A stretch of DNA of 64,000 bases, taken from assembly GCA_018240785.1 (NCBI GenBank), contig JAFEFC010000022.1:101697-165696 (forward strand), read 5' to 3'. Source of the stretch: Pseudomonadota bacterium. Its GTDB lineage: Bacteria > Pseudomonadota > Gammaproteobacteria > Burkholderiales > Rhodocyclaceae. Shown here piece by piece: positions 25,940-34,531 of the stretch. The position numbers and the translations under genes were made by a program. Within the stretch, counting starts at the first letter, position 1; each line of letters starts with the position of its first letter. Under the pieces are notes generated by a model that worked only from the letters and a program-made list of their open reading frames with translations, was not told where the DNA came from and searched no databases.

Positions 25940-28384
25940 ATGGCAATCGAGATTCCCACCCTGCCCGAGCAACTGCCCAACGATGCGCCGCGCCATGTCG
26001 GCAAGGCGGTGAACCGCGTCGAAGACCCGGCGCTCGTGTCCGGCACCGTCGAATTCATCGACAACTGCGTCCTGCCCGGCATGCTGCACTGCGCGATCCT
26101 GCGCAGCCCGCATCCCCACGCCCGCATCGTGTCGGTCGACACCAGCGCTGCACTGGCCGCCGACGGCGTCGTCGCGGTGCTCACGGGAGAAGACGTCAGG
26201 CGCTGGTGCGATCCCGTCTTCACTGCCCCCGAGGGTTGGGGCAACTACTGCATGGCGGTAGACAAGGTGCGCTTCGTCGGCGAGCCGGTTGCCGCCGTCG
26301 CCGCCTCCAGCCGCTACCTTGCCGAGGACGCGCTCGAGCTCATCGAGGTCGAGTACGAGCTGCTGACGCCGGTCGCCACACCCGAACAGGCGATGGCGTC
26401 CGGTGCGCCGCTGGTGTTCGAGGAGCGCGGCACCAATGTGATGCTCGCGCGCAAGTACGAATGGGGCGAGGTCGATCGCGTGTTCGCCGAAGCCGACCAC
26501 GTCGTCAGCCGCCGCTTCCGCTGGAACCGAGTGGGCGCCAACCCGACCGAGACCTTCGGCTGCATCTGCCAGTGGGATCTCGCCGACGGCACGCTCACCT
26601 GCCGCGGCTCCTACCAGACTCCGCGCTTCATGGGCATCGGCCGCGCGGGTTCGCTGCGGCTGCCGGCGAACCGGGTGCGCATCATCGCCCAGCCGATGGG
26701 CGGTGGTTTCGGCGGCAAGGGCGGCCCGCGCGGTACCGACATCGCGGCGCTGCTGTCGCGCAAGGCCGGTGGCCGGCCGGTGAAGTACATCGAGGACCGC
26801 ATGGAGTATCTCCTCGCCGGGGGCGGGCAGTCGTGGGACCGCTACTACGATGCCGCCCTTGCGGTGAAGGCCGATGGCACGGTGACCGGCTTCCGCGTGC
26901 GCCTGGTCGACAACCAGGGCGCAGGTGCCGAAGGCTACGGCACCATCTCGGCGGCCAAGCCGCTCGCCGCCTTCACCGGCAACTATCGCATCGAGGCCGC
27001 CGCCTACGACCTCACCCTGGTCGCCACCAACCGCGCGCCAAGCTATCCCTACCGCGGCTACGGCCCTCCGCCCCACAACCTGGTGCTCGAGTCGCTGATG
27101 GACTGCACCGCGCGCGAACTGCAGATCGACCCGGCGGAATTGCGCCGGCGCAACTACATCCGCCCGGAACAGTTCCCCTACACCGTCCCGAGCGGCAACG
27201 AATACGACAGCGGCAACTACGGCCAGGTGCTCGAGCGCGTCCTCGCGCTGGCGGATTATCCGGCGCTGCGGGCGCGTCAGGCCGCGGCGCGAGCCGAGGG
27301 GCGGCTGCTCGGCATCAGCGTCGTCAATACGGTGGAGCCGGGCGTGTTCGACTGGAATGCCTACGCCACGGTCGGCGTGCCCGGCATCGGCGTTCCCGAG
27401 GGCGTGAAGGTCGCCCTCGACGTCTTCGGCAACGTCACCGTCGCGGTGGGCTTCAACCTTCAGGGTCAGGGGCAATTCACCGTTGCCGCGCAGGTAGTCG
27501 CCGATTACCTCGGCGTCGACATGGCACAGGTCAGGATCAGCACGGCTGCGTCCGACGTCGCCATGCCCCACTTCGGCCAGGGCGGCAGCCGGCTCGGCGT
27601 GGCGGTCACCGGCGCCATCCTGGGCGCCTGTGAAAAGCTCAAGGCCATCTTCACCACCGTCGCCGCGCATGTGCTGCAGCTCCCGGCTGACGATCTCGTC
27701 CTGCGCAACGGGCGCATCCAGCGCCGCGACGCGCCCGCCCACGGCATGTCGCTGGCGGAGATCGCCGGGCTCATGCTGACCCGCAGCGATCTGCTGCCAG
27801 CCGGCGTCGAGCCCTGCCCGGAAGCCACCTATGTGTGGACCGCACCCAATCGCAACGCACCCGACGACCAGGGGCGTTGCCGCAGCTACCTGACCGCCGC
27901 CTACGCGACGCATGTTGCGCTCGTCGAGATCGACCGCGATACCGGCCGTGTCGACATCCTCGACTACAGCATCGTGGATGACTGCGGCACCCGCCTGAAT
28001 CCGGCCAACGTCGAGGGGCAGTTGCAGGGAGGCGTCGCCCAGGGCGTCGGCGCCGCGCTGTATGAGGAATACGTCTACGACGCGCAATGCCAGCCGCTGG
28101 TCAGCACCTTCGTGGACTATCTGATGCCCACCATCCACGAAGTGCCGATGACGCGCAAGGATCATTTCGTCACGCCGTCGCCCGTCGCCCCGCTGGGTGC
28201 GAAGGGCTGCGGCGAAGGCGCCATGCACACCACGCCGGCAGCCATCCTGTGCGCGATCAACGATGCGCTCGCCCCGCTGGGCAAGGAACTGCTGGAGACA
28301 CCCGCCTCGCCCCATCGCGTGTGGAAGCTGCTGCAGGAGGCGGGCAGTGCAATCGCCAATGGACCAACAGGAACACGAACTTGA
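25940..28384 (+). CDS. Molybdenum hydroxylase large subunit (CoxL/XdhB-like)
   Basis: An 814-residue Mo-cofactor subunit. The Moco motif AQPMGGGFGGKGG is near residue 250, and the catalytic Glu is Glu759 in KGCGEGAMHTTPAA. The active-site loop reads SYPYRGYGPPPHNLV rather than the AYRCSFR of form I CO dehydrogenase, so it does not oxidise CO; the usual form II YRGAGRPE is also altered. It most likely hydroxylates an organic ring or side-chain carbon with water. The complex probably needs XdhC (45595) for sulfuration and CoxG (47926) for membrane attachment, both in the island. Its stop overlaps the next start (TTGA). Confidence 0.92.
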   Translation: MAIEIPTLPEQLPNDAPRHVGKAVNRVEDPALVSGTVEFIDNCVLPGMLHCAILRSPHPHARIVSVDTSAALAADGVVAVLTGEDVRRWCDPVFTAPEGWGNYCMAVDKVRFVGEPVAAVAASSRYLAEDALELIEVEYELLTPVATPEQAMASGAPLVFEERGTNVMLARKYEWGEVDRVFAEADHVVSRRFRWNRVGANPTETFGCICQWDLADGTLTCRGSYQTPRFMGIGRAGSLRLPANRVRIIAQPMGGGFGGKGGPRGTDIAALLSRKAGGRPVKYIEDRMEYLLAGGGQSWDRYYDAALAVKADGTVTGFRVRLVDNQGAGAEGYGTISAAKPLAAFTGNYRIEAAAYDLTLVATNRAPSYPYRGYGPPPHNLVLESLMDCTARELQIDPAELRRRNYIRPEQFPYTVPSGNEYDSGNYGQVLERVLALADYPALRARQAAARAEGRLLGISVVNTVEPGVFDWNAYATVGVPGIGVPEGVKVALDVFGNVTVAVGFNLQGQGQFTVAAQVVADYLGVDMAQVRISTAASDVAMPHFGQGGSRLGVAVTGAILGACEKLKAIFTTVAAHVLQLPADDLVLRNGRIQRRDAPAHGMSLAEIAGLMLTRSDLLPAGVEPCPEATYVWTAPNRNAPDDQGRCRSYLTAAYATHVALVEIDRDTGRVDILDYSIVDDCGTRLNPANVEGQLQGGVAQGVGAALYEEYVYDAQCQPLVSTFVDYLMPTIHEVPMTRKDHFVTPSPVAPLGAKGCGEGAMHTTPAAILCAINDALAPLGKELLETPASPHRVWKLLQEAGSAIANGPTGTRT

Positions 28385-29643
28385 ACCCGACCGATCTGTC
28401 CGCCGGCCCACTTGCCGGCCTTCGCGTGCTCGACCTTTCAACCATGCTTGCCGGCCCTTACGGTGCGACCCTGCTCGGCGACATGGGCGCAGACGTGATC
28501 AAGGTCGAATCCCCCTACGGCGACGAGAGCCGCCATCTCGGACCGAAGCGCGGCGACGAACGCGGCCCCTATCTCAGCCTCAACCGCAGCAAGCGCGCGC
28601 TCGTGCTGGATCTGCAGCAGCCCGATGCGCAGGCCGTCTTCGCACGCCTGGCGGCAACGAGCGACATCCTGATCACCAACATCCGCGAGCCGGCGCTGAG
28701 CAAGCTCGGCCTCGACTATGAGCAGGTGCGCGCGCACCGGCCCGACATCATCTGGATCCGCGTCACTGCCTTCGGCGCCGATGGCCCCTACGCCGGCAGG
28801 CCAGGCATCGACTTCCTCGCCCAGGGCTACACCGGCGTGCTGACGCTCAACGGCGCGCCCGACGGCGACCCGGTGCGGACCGGATTTCCCGCAGTCGACG
28901 TGATCACTTCGCTGCTCGTCAGCAACGCGGCACTGGCGGCGCTGCGTGCACGCCAGATTTCAGGCGAGGGCCAGCGCATCGAAGTGTCGCTGCTCGATGC
29001 CCTGATGCATGCACAGGCGAGCTCGATCGGCACCTACCTCGCCACCGGCGACCGTCCCAGGCGCACCGGCAACCGCAGCCTCTACTTCGCGCCTTCCGGG
29101 GTCTACCCGACGCGCGACGGCAAGCACGTCGTGATCACCACCCCGGGCGAAAAGTTCTTCGCCAAGGTGTGCCGTGCGCTGGATGCCGACTGGGATACCG
29201 ACCCCCGCTTCCACGACATCCACGCCAGGCTCGCCAACGAGGACGAGCTGGATCGGGTGATGGCCGAACGCACCCGGCGCCATGACCGCGACGAACTGGT
29301 CGCCAGGCTGGTCGCGGCCGACGTGCTCACCGCCCCGATCAACGAAGTCGAGGATGTGGTGAAGGACCCGCAGGTCCTGCATAACCGCATGATCGTCCCG
29401 GTCGAACATCCCGAGCTCGGCCGCATCGATGTCACGGGCATTCCCATCCGCTTCTACGGGACGCCCGTCGAAGTGCGCAAGCATCCGCCGATGCAGGGCG
29501 AACACACGCGCGACCTGCTTGCCGAGCTGGGCTACGGCGCAAGCGAGATCGACGGGCTGATCTCCGAAGGGCTGGCGGCCGATCACCCGAGCCTGCGGCG
29601 GCAACGCGAAGCGCGTCGCGCACGCCGAAGCGGCAGCACCTGA
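28381..29643 (+). CDS. CaiB/BaiF CoA-transferase family protein
   Basis: A 420-residue class III CoA-transferase. Start TTG 28381 overlaps the stop of the Mo subunit by four bases and has AGGAACA upstream; it gives MNPTDLSAGPLAGLRVLDLS. Other marks are MLAGPYGATLLGDMGADVIK, RPGIDFLAQGYTGVL, and the catalytic Asp in GFPAVDVITSLLVSNA. Translational coupling to the Mo hydroxylase suggests it activates the hydroxylated or carboxylated product as a CoA thioester. It ends the rightward operon before a hairpin. Confidence 0.87.
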   Translation: MNPTDLSAGPLAGLRVLDLSTMLAGPYGATLLGDMGADVIKVESPYGDESRHLGPKRGDERGPYLSLNRSKRALVLDLQQPDAQAVFARLAATSDILITNIREPALSKLGLDYEQVRAHRPDIIWIRVTAFGADGPYAGRPGIDFLAQGYTGVLTLNGAPDGDPVRTGFPAVDVITSLLVSNAALAALRARQISGEGQRIEVSLLDALMHAQASSIGTYLATGDRPRRTGNRSLYFAPSGVYPTRDGKHVVITTPGEKFFAKVCRALDADWDTDPRFHDIHARLANEDELDRVMAERTRRHDRDELVARLVAADVLTAPINEVEDVVKDPQVLHNRMIVPVEHPELGRIDVTGIPIRFYGTPVEVRKHPPMQGEHTRDLLAELGYGASEIDGLISEGLAADHPSLRRQREARRARRSGST

Positions 29644-29651
29644 CGGGCGGG

Positions 29652-29709
29652 GCGGCTGCGGACCAGGGCCTTGCTGTTTCGGGGCGCGGCGCCGAACCGC
29701 CGCAGCCGC
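29652..29709. terminator. Possible bidirectional terminator hairpin
   Basis: GCGGCTGCGG (29652-29661) pairs with CCGCAGCCGC (29700-29709), with a smaller TTCGG/CCGAA hairpin in the loop. It lies between the convergent CoA-transferase and MFS genes. No strong T-run is present. Confidence 0.45.
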
Positions 29710-29718
29710 TTCTTCGGT

Positions 29719-30930
29719 TCAGCGCCGGGCGATGTGCCGGCCAAGCAGCCAGGCGATCAGGATCGCGCACAGCGACATGGCGATCGCCGCATCCCCCACC
29801 CGCGCGAATCCATCGAGCCGCCCGGCGCCATCGATGGAGATCATCCGCCCGGCGAGCATCGCGCCCACGCCCATGCTCAACTGGGTGACGACACCATTGA
29901 CCATCATGAAAGCGCCGCGCAGCGAGTGCGGCGGCCACTCCGACAGCAGCGCGAGCGCCGGAATCCAGCGGCCGTAGAGGCTGACGAGGAAGGCCGCGCC
30001 AAGCGCCGCCGCCAGCCATGGCGGGAGCGGCCCGCTGCGGCTGGCCAGCGCGATCGCCAGCACCGACACGAGCGTGGCGCAGATGAAGACCTTCAGCCGG
30101 CCGTGGCGATCGGCAAGACGCCCCAGCCGTGGCGAGGTGTACAGACTCAGCCCGCCCGCGGCGAGATAGACGAAGGGCAGGCCGGCTTCGCCCACGCCGA
30201 CGGTACCCAGCCAGTAGGGCGCGAAATAGGCCACCAGTGCGTAGGCCGACGCGCAGACCGCAAAAGTCAGCGCGAACGCCGGCGACCACGTCGCCAGGCT
30301 GCGCCGTGCGGACACCGGCCCCGCCGCCGCGGCTCCGCCAGGCGCGTGGGGCGCTGCCGCGGCGGCGGGAACGCACCGGCCGGCGACATGCCACAACGGC
30401 AGTACCAGGATCAGCAGCAGCGCGAACGGCGCGCGCCAGCCGAGCGCGGAGGCGATGCCCAGACCGAGCGGCACGCCGATCACCGACGCCAGCGCATGGC
30501 CGGTCATCACCTTTCCCAGCGCCGCGGCGCGGCCTTCGGGCACGATGTAGTCGGCGACCGTGGCGTGTACCAATGAAGACAGCACACCGCCGCATGCGCC
30601 CGCCACGACACGCGCCAGCAGCAGGCCGGCAAAGCCGCCGGCGGTGAGGGTCGCCACGAGCGCAACGGCGAATCCCGCATAGACGGCAAGCAGCAGCTTG
30701 CGCCGCGAAATGCGGTGGATCGTGGCGCCGAGCGCGAGCCCGGCCAGTCCGGCGCTCAGCGTGTAGGCGAATACCAGTTGTCCGAGCGCGGTCGGCGGCA
30801 TGCCGAGGGCTCGCAACAACTGGGGGCCAAGCGGCATGATCAACATGAAATCCACCAGATGGGTCATGTGCACCCATCTGAGGACCGTGGTCAGCCGATC
30901 GGCATCACTGCCCGACAGGTTCGGCGACAT
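29719..30930 (-). CDS. MFS transporter (DHA1/AraJ-like)
   Basis: A 403-residue protein with about twelve hydrophobic segments and the family's motif A-like cytoplasmic loops (GATIHRISRRKLLLAVYAGF and GRLADRHGRLKVF). The segment GKVMTGHALASVIGVPLGLG resembles the antiporter motif C of drug:H+ antiporters, so export of a substrate, solvent or dead-end metabolite is as likely as import. It is transcribed leftward, last in the group of genes that begins at 37.9 kb, separated from the amidohydrolase gene by 114 bases. Its substrate is unknown. Confidence 0.85.
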   Translation of the reverse strand: MSPNLSGSDADRLTTVLRWVHMTHLVDFMLIMPLGPQLLRALGMPPTALGQLVFAYTLSAGLAGLALGATIHRISRRKLLLAVYAGFAVALVATLTAGGFAGLLLARVVAGACGGVLSSLVHATVADYIVPEGRAAALGKVMTGHALASVIGVPLGLGIASALGWRAPFALLLILVLPLWHVAGRCVPAAAAAPHAPGGAAAAGPVSARRSLATWSPAFALTFAVCASAYALVAYFAPYWLGTVGVGEAGLPFVYLAAGGLSLYTSPRLGRLADRHGRLKVFICATLVSVLAIALASRSGPLPPWLAAALGAAFLVSLYGRWIPALALLSEWPPHSLRGAFMMVNGVVTQLSMGVGAMLAGRMISIDGAGRLDGFARVGDAAIAMSLCAILIAWLLGRHIARR

Positions 30931-31044
30931 GCGGGCCGGCAGGCATCACGTCGAACCGGAGCGCAACGCGCGCCGGCTGGCAGGCGCCTGCCGGGCCGGC
31001 GGCCGCACGGCGCCGGAATACCGGGCGCACCGGCTCTGCGTCGC

Positions 31045-32022
31045 TCATCCCTTCGGCGCCCGCTTGGTCGGTTCGATGCCGGTGAGACGGGCCAGATTGA
31101 GGCCGAGGATGTTGGCCTTGTCCTGCTCGGTGAGCTGGGCGTAGCCCCATTGTTCCTGCAGTTCCGCAGGCATGTCGAAATTGCGGATGTAGTCGGTCAC
31201 ACGACCGAGGTCGTCGAAGGGCAGGTCGAAGCCGAGCACGATCTTCTCCGACGTCATCCACTGCAGCGCGGTGCCGATGGCGTGGTAGCCGCGATACGGC
31301 GCACGCTGGTACCAGCCGATGATGCCGGAAATGCTCATGTACAGGTTCTTGTGCTTGCCGCACAAGCCGATCAGCAACTCGGTATCGGGCCAGCCGGCGT
31401 GATAGGCGATGATCTTCAGGTCGGGAAAGTCGAGCAGCACCTCGTCGAGCTGGCCGACCGCACAATGGTTGTTGGGCTGCGGGCAGACGTAGCTCATGCC
31501 GGTGTGGATGGTGAGCGGCACGCCGAGCTCCTGGGCCTTCTCGTAGAACGGCCACAGGCGCCGGTCGTTGAGCGGGCCGTCGTCCTCCGGCGTATAGAGC
31601 TTGCACAGGCGCGCGTCGCGCTCCTTGACCAGGTACTCGAGCTCCCAGTTGGCGTGCTTGAGGCCGCGCCTGATCACCGGACCGACGTTGGCTTCCAGGT
31701 ACATGCGCCCCGGATAGGGTTCGATCTGTTGCAGCATGAAGCCGTTGGTCGACATCGACACCGTGCCGCCGGTGATGTCCATCATCGGTTCGCGCAGGCA
31801 GAAGGCGACGTCGACGTTGGCCCGGTCCATGTACTTGATCAGCTCGCTGGCGACCGGCGACGGCCACTCGCTGTCCAGATCGCGCCCGGCCCAGGCGCGC
31901 AGCACGCCGTTCACGCTGTCGTGGAAGTGCTTCATCCCCGGGTAGTAGCCGATTTCACTCATGGTCTGCAGGTTCATGAAGTGGAATTCGGTCATCGCGA
32001 CGAAATAGTCCTGTTGTGCCAT
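31045..32022 (-). CDS. Amidohydrolase_2 family protein (ACMSD-like decarboxylase/hydrolase)
   Basis: A 325-residue TIM-barrel protein of the amidohydrolase_2 group, which includes ACMSD, gamma-resorcylate decarboxylase and lactone hydrolases. The His of the third and fourth strands are seen in LTIHTGMSY and AYHAGWPDTE, and the late Asp in VLGFDLPFDD. The N-terminal HxH metal motif is not recognisable: the segment is TEFHFMNL. The metal site may thus be altered. Such proteins often accompany CoA-transferases and LLM oxidoreductases in actinobacterial clusters. The start has a strong AAGGAGGAG site. It is separated from the upstream crotonase by 37 bases. Confidence 0.82.
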   Translation of the reverse strand: MAQQDYFVAMTEFHFMNLQTMSEIGYYPGMKHFHDSVNGVLRAWAGRDLDSEWPSPVASELIKYMDRANVDVAFCLREPMMDITGGTVSMSTNGFMLQQIEPYPGRMYLEANVGPVIRRGLKHANWELEYLVKERDARLCKLYTPEDDGPLNDRRLWPFYEKAQELGVPLTIHTGMSYVCPQPNNHCAVGQLDEVLLDFPDLKIIAYHAGWPDTELLIGLCGKHKNLYMSISGIIGWYQRAPYRGYHAIGTALQWMTSEKIVLGFDLPFDDLGRVTDYIRNFDMPAELQEQWGYAQLTEQDKANILGLNLARLTGIEPTKRAPKG

Positions 32023-32059
32023 CTTCGCTCCTCCTTGGATCGTGTTGCGGTCGGCCTGG

Positions 32060-32839
32060 TCAGCGGCCGGTGAATGCGGGCTTGCGCTTCGCGGCGAAGG
32101 CACGCGGCCCCTCCTGCGCGTCGTCGGACGCGAACACGCGCGCGGACATCGTCTTCTCGAGCACGAAGGCGGGTTCGTTGTTGAGCGCGCGCACGGCGAT
32201 CTCCTTCGCGGTGCGCACCGCCAGCGGGCCGTTCTCGCAGATGCGATGCGCATAGGCGAGCGCCTCGTCCATCAACTGTGCCGCAGGCACGACCTTGTTG
32301 ATCAGGCCCACCTCGTAAGCGCGGCGCGCGTCGATGGTGTTGCCGGTGAGCAGCAGTTCCATCGCGATCGCCCACGGCACCTGCTGCGGCAGCCGGATGT
32401 GGGAACCGCCCGCCGGCACCACGCCCCAGCGCACCTCGGCGAGGCGGAACTTCGCGTGCTCGGCGGCGATGCGGATGTCGGTGCCGAGCATGAACTCCAG
32501 CCCGCCGGCGACGCACATGCCATTGACTGCGGTGATGATCGGCTTGTAGTTGCGCTGGAACGGCCTTTTCGCCGGATCCTCGTAGCCGAGCGCGTCACCC
32601 TCGTTGAGCGCAGGCAACGCCACCTTGAGATCCAGTCCGGTGCAGAAGGCGCGCTCGCCCGCGCCGGTGAAGATCGCCACACGCAGTGCGGGATCGGCCT
32701 CGAAATGGTCGAAGGCCGCCTCCAGGCCGATGAGCATCTCCTTGGTGAGTGAATTCATCGCGTCGGGGCGGTTCATGGTGATGATCGCGATCGGGCCCCG
32801 CTTCTCGTAGATCACGCTCTCGGGCAGCTTCGGTTCCAT
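32060..32839 (-). CDS. Enoyl-CoA hydratase/isomerase
   Basis: A 259-residue crotonase. Oxyanion-hole segments are FCTGLDLKVA and CVAGGLEFMLGTDIRIAAEH; the first catalytic Glu is kept in FRLAEVRWGVVPAGG, while the second Glu position is Gly (AGGSH). It may hydrate or isomerise an enoyl-CoA. ATG 32839 is chosen for its AGGAG site and because longer in-frame starts lie in non-conserved sequence before the DUF35 gene. It belongs to the leftward operon running from 37.9 kb. Confidence 0.88.
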   Translation of the reverse strand: MEPKLPESVIYEKRGPIAIITMNRPDAMNSLTKEMLIGLEAAFDHFEADPALRVAIFTGAGERAFCTGLDLKVALPALNEGDALGYEDPAKRPFQRNYKPIITAVNGMCVAGGLEFMLGTDIRIAAEHAKFRLAEVRWGVVPAGGSHIRLPQQVPWAIAMELLLTGNTIDARRAYEVGLINKVVPAAQLMDEALAYAHRICENGPLAVRTAKEIAVRALNNEPAFVLEKTMSARVFASDDAQEGPRAFAAKRKPAFTGR

Positions 32840-32922
32840 CCTTGCTCCTGTGGTCATTTCCTTGCGGCCCTTCCTTCCAGGCCGCTCCGGCACGGCCGCG
32901 CCCGCAGCGCGGCCAGGTGCAT

Positions 32923-33345
32923 TCAGTCGGCGCGCCTGAAGTACGGCAGGCACGCCGCGTCGCCGACGCGGGTCAGCGCGAGCGCGACCGGCATGCCGAT
33001 CGCCAGTTCGCCCGGCGCGCAATCGAGCACCCGGCTCAACATGCGCACGCCCTCCTCCATCTCGACGATCACCGGGGCATAGGGGGCATCGGTCGCGAAG
33101 GCCGGGTGCAGGGGACGCACCACGTCGGTCCACGAGAACACCTTGCCACGCCCGCTCGAGGGCGCCCACACCCATTTTGGTGAACCGCAGCGCGCGCACA
33201 GCTCGCGCGGCACATGGCGGTAGTGCCCGCAATCGCTGCAGCGCTGGAAGCGCAGTTCGCCCTGCGCGCACCAGCGGTAGAACTCGCCCGCCAGGCCGCT
33301 GCCGGCGGGCAGTGGTTTGCCGTAGTCGGCGCTTGCTGCATTCAT
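32923..33345 (-). CDS. DUF35 Zn-ribbon/OB-fold protein
   Basis: A 140-residue acyl-CoA-binding partner protein. The zinc ribbon is CSDCGHYRHVPRELCARCG; the OB fold follows with VFSWTDVVRPLHPAF and PVIVEMEEGVRMLSRVLD. It begins 20 bases downstream of the thiolase-fold gene at 33366-34529. In the steroid degraders' Ltp2-ChsH2 complex, a DUF35 domain is needed for aldolase activity, and this pair has the same make-up. GGGGAG lies about 10 bases before the ATG. Confidence 0.86.
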   Translation of the reverse strand: MNAASADYGKPLPAGSGLAGEFYRWCAQGELRFQRCSDCGHYRHVPRELCARCGSPKWVWAPSSGRGKVFSWTDVVRPLHPAFATDAPYAPVIVEMEEGVRMLSRVLDCAPGELAIGMPVALALTRVGDAACLPYFRRAD

Positions 33346-33365
33346 GTCGGCTGACTCCCCGTCCT

Positions 33366-34529
33366 TCAGCGTCGCAGGATGGCGATGCTGCCATCGCCGA
33401 AATCACCCCAGCCAGTCACCACGCCGATCCTGGCGTCCTTCACCTGGCGCGCACCGGCCTGTCCGCGCAGTTGCCGGACGGCTTCCACGACATGGCTGAT
33501 GCCCAGCACATGGGCCTGCGACAGCAGGCCGCCGTGGGTATTGACCGGCAGGCGCCCGCCCAGCTCGATGCCGCCGTCCTCGACGAAGGCCCCACCCTCG
33601 CCGCGGCGGCAGAAACCCGCTTCTTCCAGTTGCTGGATCACTTCGAAAGTGAAGCAGTCGTAGATCTGCGCGAAATCGACATCGGCGGGCTGCACGCCGG
33701 CCATGCGGAAGGCCTCCGGCGCCGCGGTGGTGAGGCCGATGCGGTGGAAATCGGGGCGGCCGCAGATCTCGTCGGCCGGGTATGGCTGGCTGGCCGCCGC
33801 ACCCATGACGAATACCGGATCCTGGCGCAGATCCTTCGCACGCGCGGCACTGGTCACGACGAAGGCGGCCGCGCCATCGGTCTCGAGACTGCAGTCGAAC
33901 AGGCGGTAGGGCGAGGAAATCATCGGCGACGCCAGGTACTGCTCCATGGTCAGCGGCTTGCCATGCATGAGCGCAGCCGGATTGAGCTGGGCGTGGCGAC
34001 GCATCGCGATCGCCACCGCCCCGAGCTGCTCCTCGGTCGTGCCGAATTCGTGCATGTGCCGGCGTGCCATCAGCGCATACCATTGCGGCGGAGCGGTGAG
34101 GCCGAAGGGCAGATAGAAGTCGCGCGCGATCTCGCCTCCAGGAATCGAAGCGACGTCGTTCGCGGCAGTCTCGCGCACGCGCGCGCCGGAAAACCCGTTC
34201 CAGCCGCCGGGCACCAGCACATGGTCGGCCACCCCAGTGGCGACCGCCATCGCCGCCGCACGCAGCGAGCCGACCGGCGCCGCCCCGCCCATGTGCAGCG
34301 TGGCGGCAAAGCGCAGGTTGGTGCAGCCGAGCTCGGCGGCGAAGGCTTCTGCCTTGCCCACGTTGGGAAAGGGCATGATGCCGTCGATATCGGCCGGCTT
34401 CAGGCCGGCGTCCTCGATCGCCGCCAATGCTGCCTTGAGCTGGATACCCATTTCCGACAGGCCGGAGCCCGGCTTGCGACAGAAATCCGTCTCCCCCACG
34501 CCGACGATGCAGGCCTTGTCGCGCAGCAT
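33366..34529 (-). CDS. Ltp2-like thiolase-fold aldolase lacking the nucleophilic Cys
   Basis: A 387-residue thiolase-superfamily protein. The nucleophile position has no cysteine (LHMGGAAPVGS, residues 78-88). The C-terminal region reads NTHGGLLSQAHVLGISHVVE instead of the GHPxGATG motif. A conserved YDCFTFEVIQQLEEAGFC segment is present, as in Ltp2-type retro-aldolases, whose catalysis depends on tyrosines rather than Cys. With the adjacent DUF35 protein it probably cleaves a beta-hydroxyacyl-CoA by retro-aldol reaction, releasing a ketone or aldehyde and a shorter acyl-CoA. The start overlaps the end of the crotonase operon neighbour within GAGGAGTGAACATG. Confidence 0.85.
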   Translation of the reverse strand: MLRDKACIVGVGETDFCRKPGSGLSEMGIQLKAALAAIEDAGLKPADIDGIMPFPNVGKAEAFAAELGCTNLRFAATLHMGGAAPVGSLRAAAMAVATGVADHVLVPGGWNGFSGARVRETAANDVASIPGGEIARDFYLPFGLTAPPQWYALMARRHMHEFGTTEEQLGAVAIAMRRHAQLNPAALMHGKPLTMEQYLASPMISSPYRLFDCSLETDGAAAFVVTSAARAKDLRQDPVFVMGAAASQPYPADEICGRPDFHRIGLTTAAPEAFRMAGVQPADVDFAQIYDCFTFEVIQQLEEAGFCRRGEGGAFVEDGGIELGGRLPVNTHGGLLSQAHVLGISHVVEAVRQLRGQAGARQVKDARIGVVTGWGDFGDGSIAILRR

Positions 34530-34531
34530 GT

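Noticed and set aside
25310-28441. A 1043-codon open frame on the minus strand, opposite to the Mo hydroxylase genes
   Set aside because: The plus-strand proteins have intact Fe-S and Moco motifs; the antisense frame is a by-product of codon bias.
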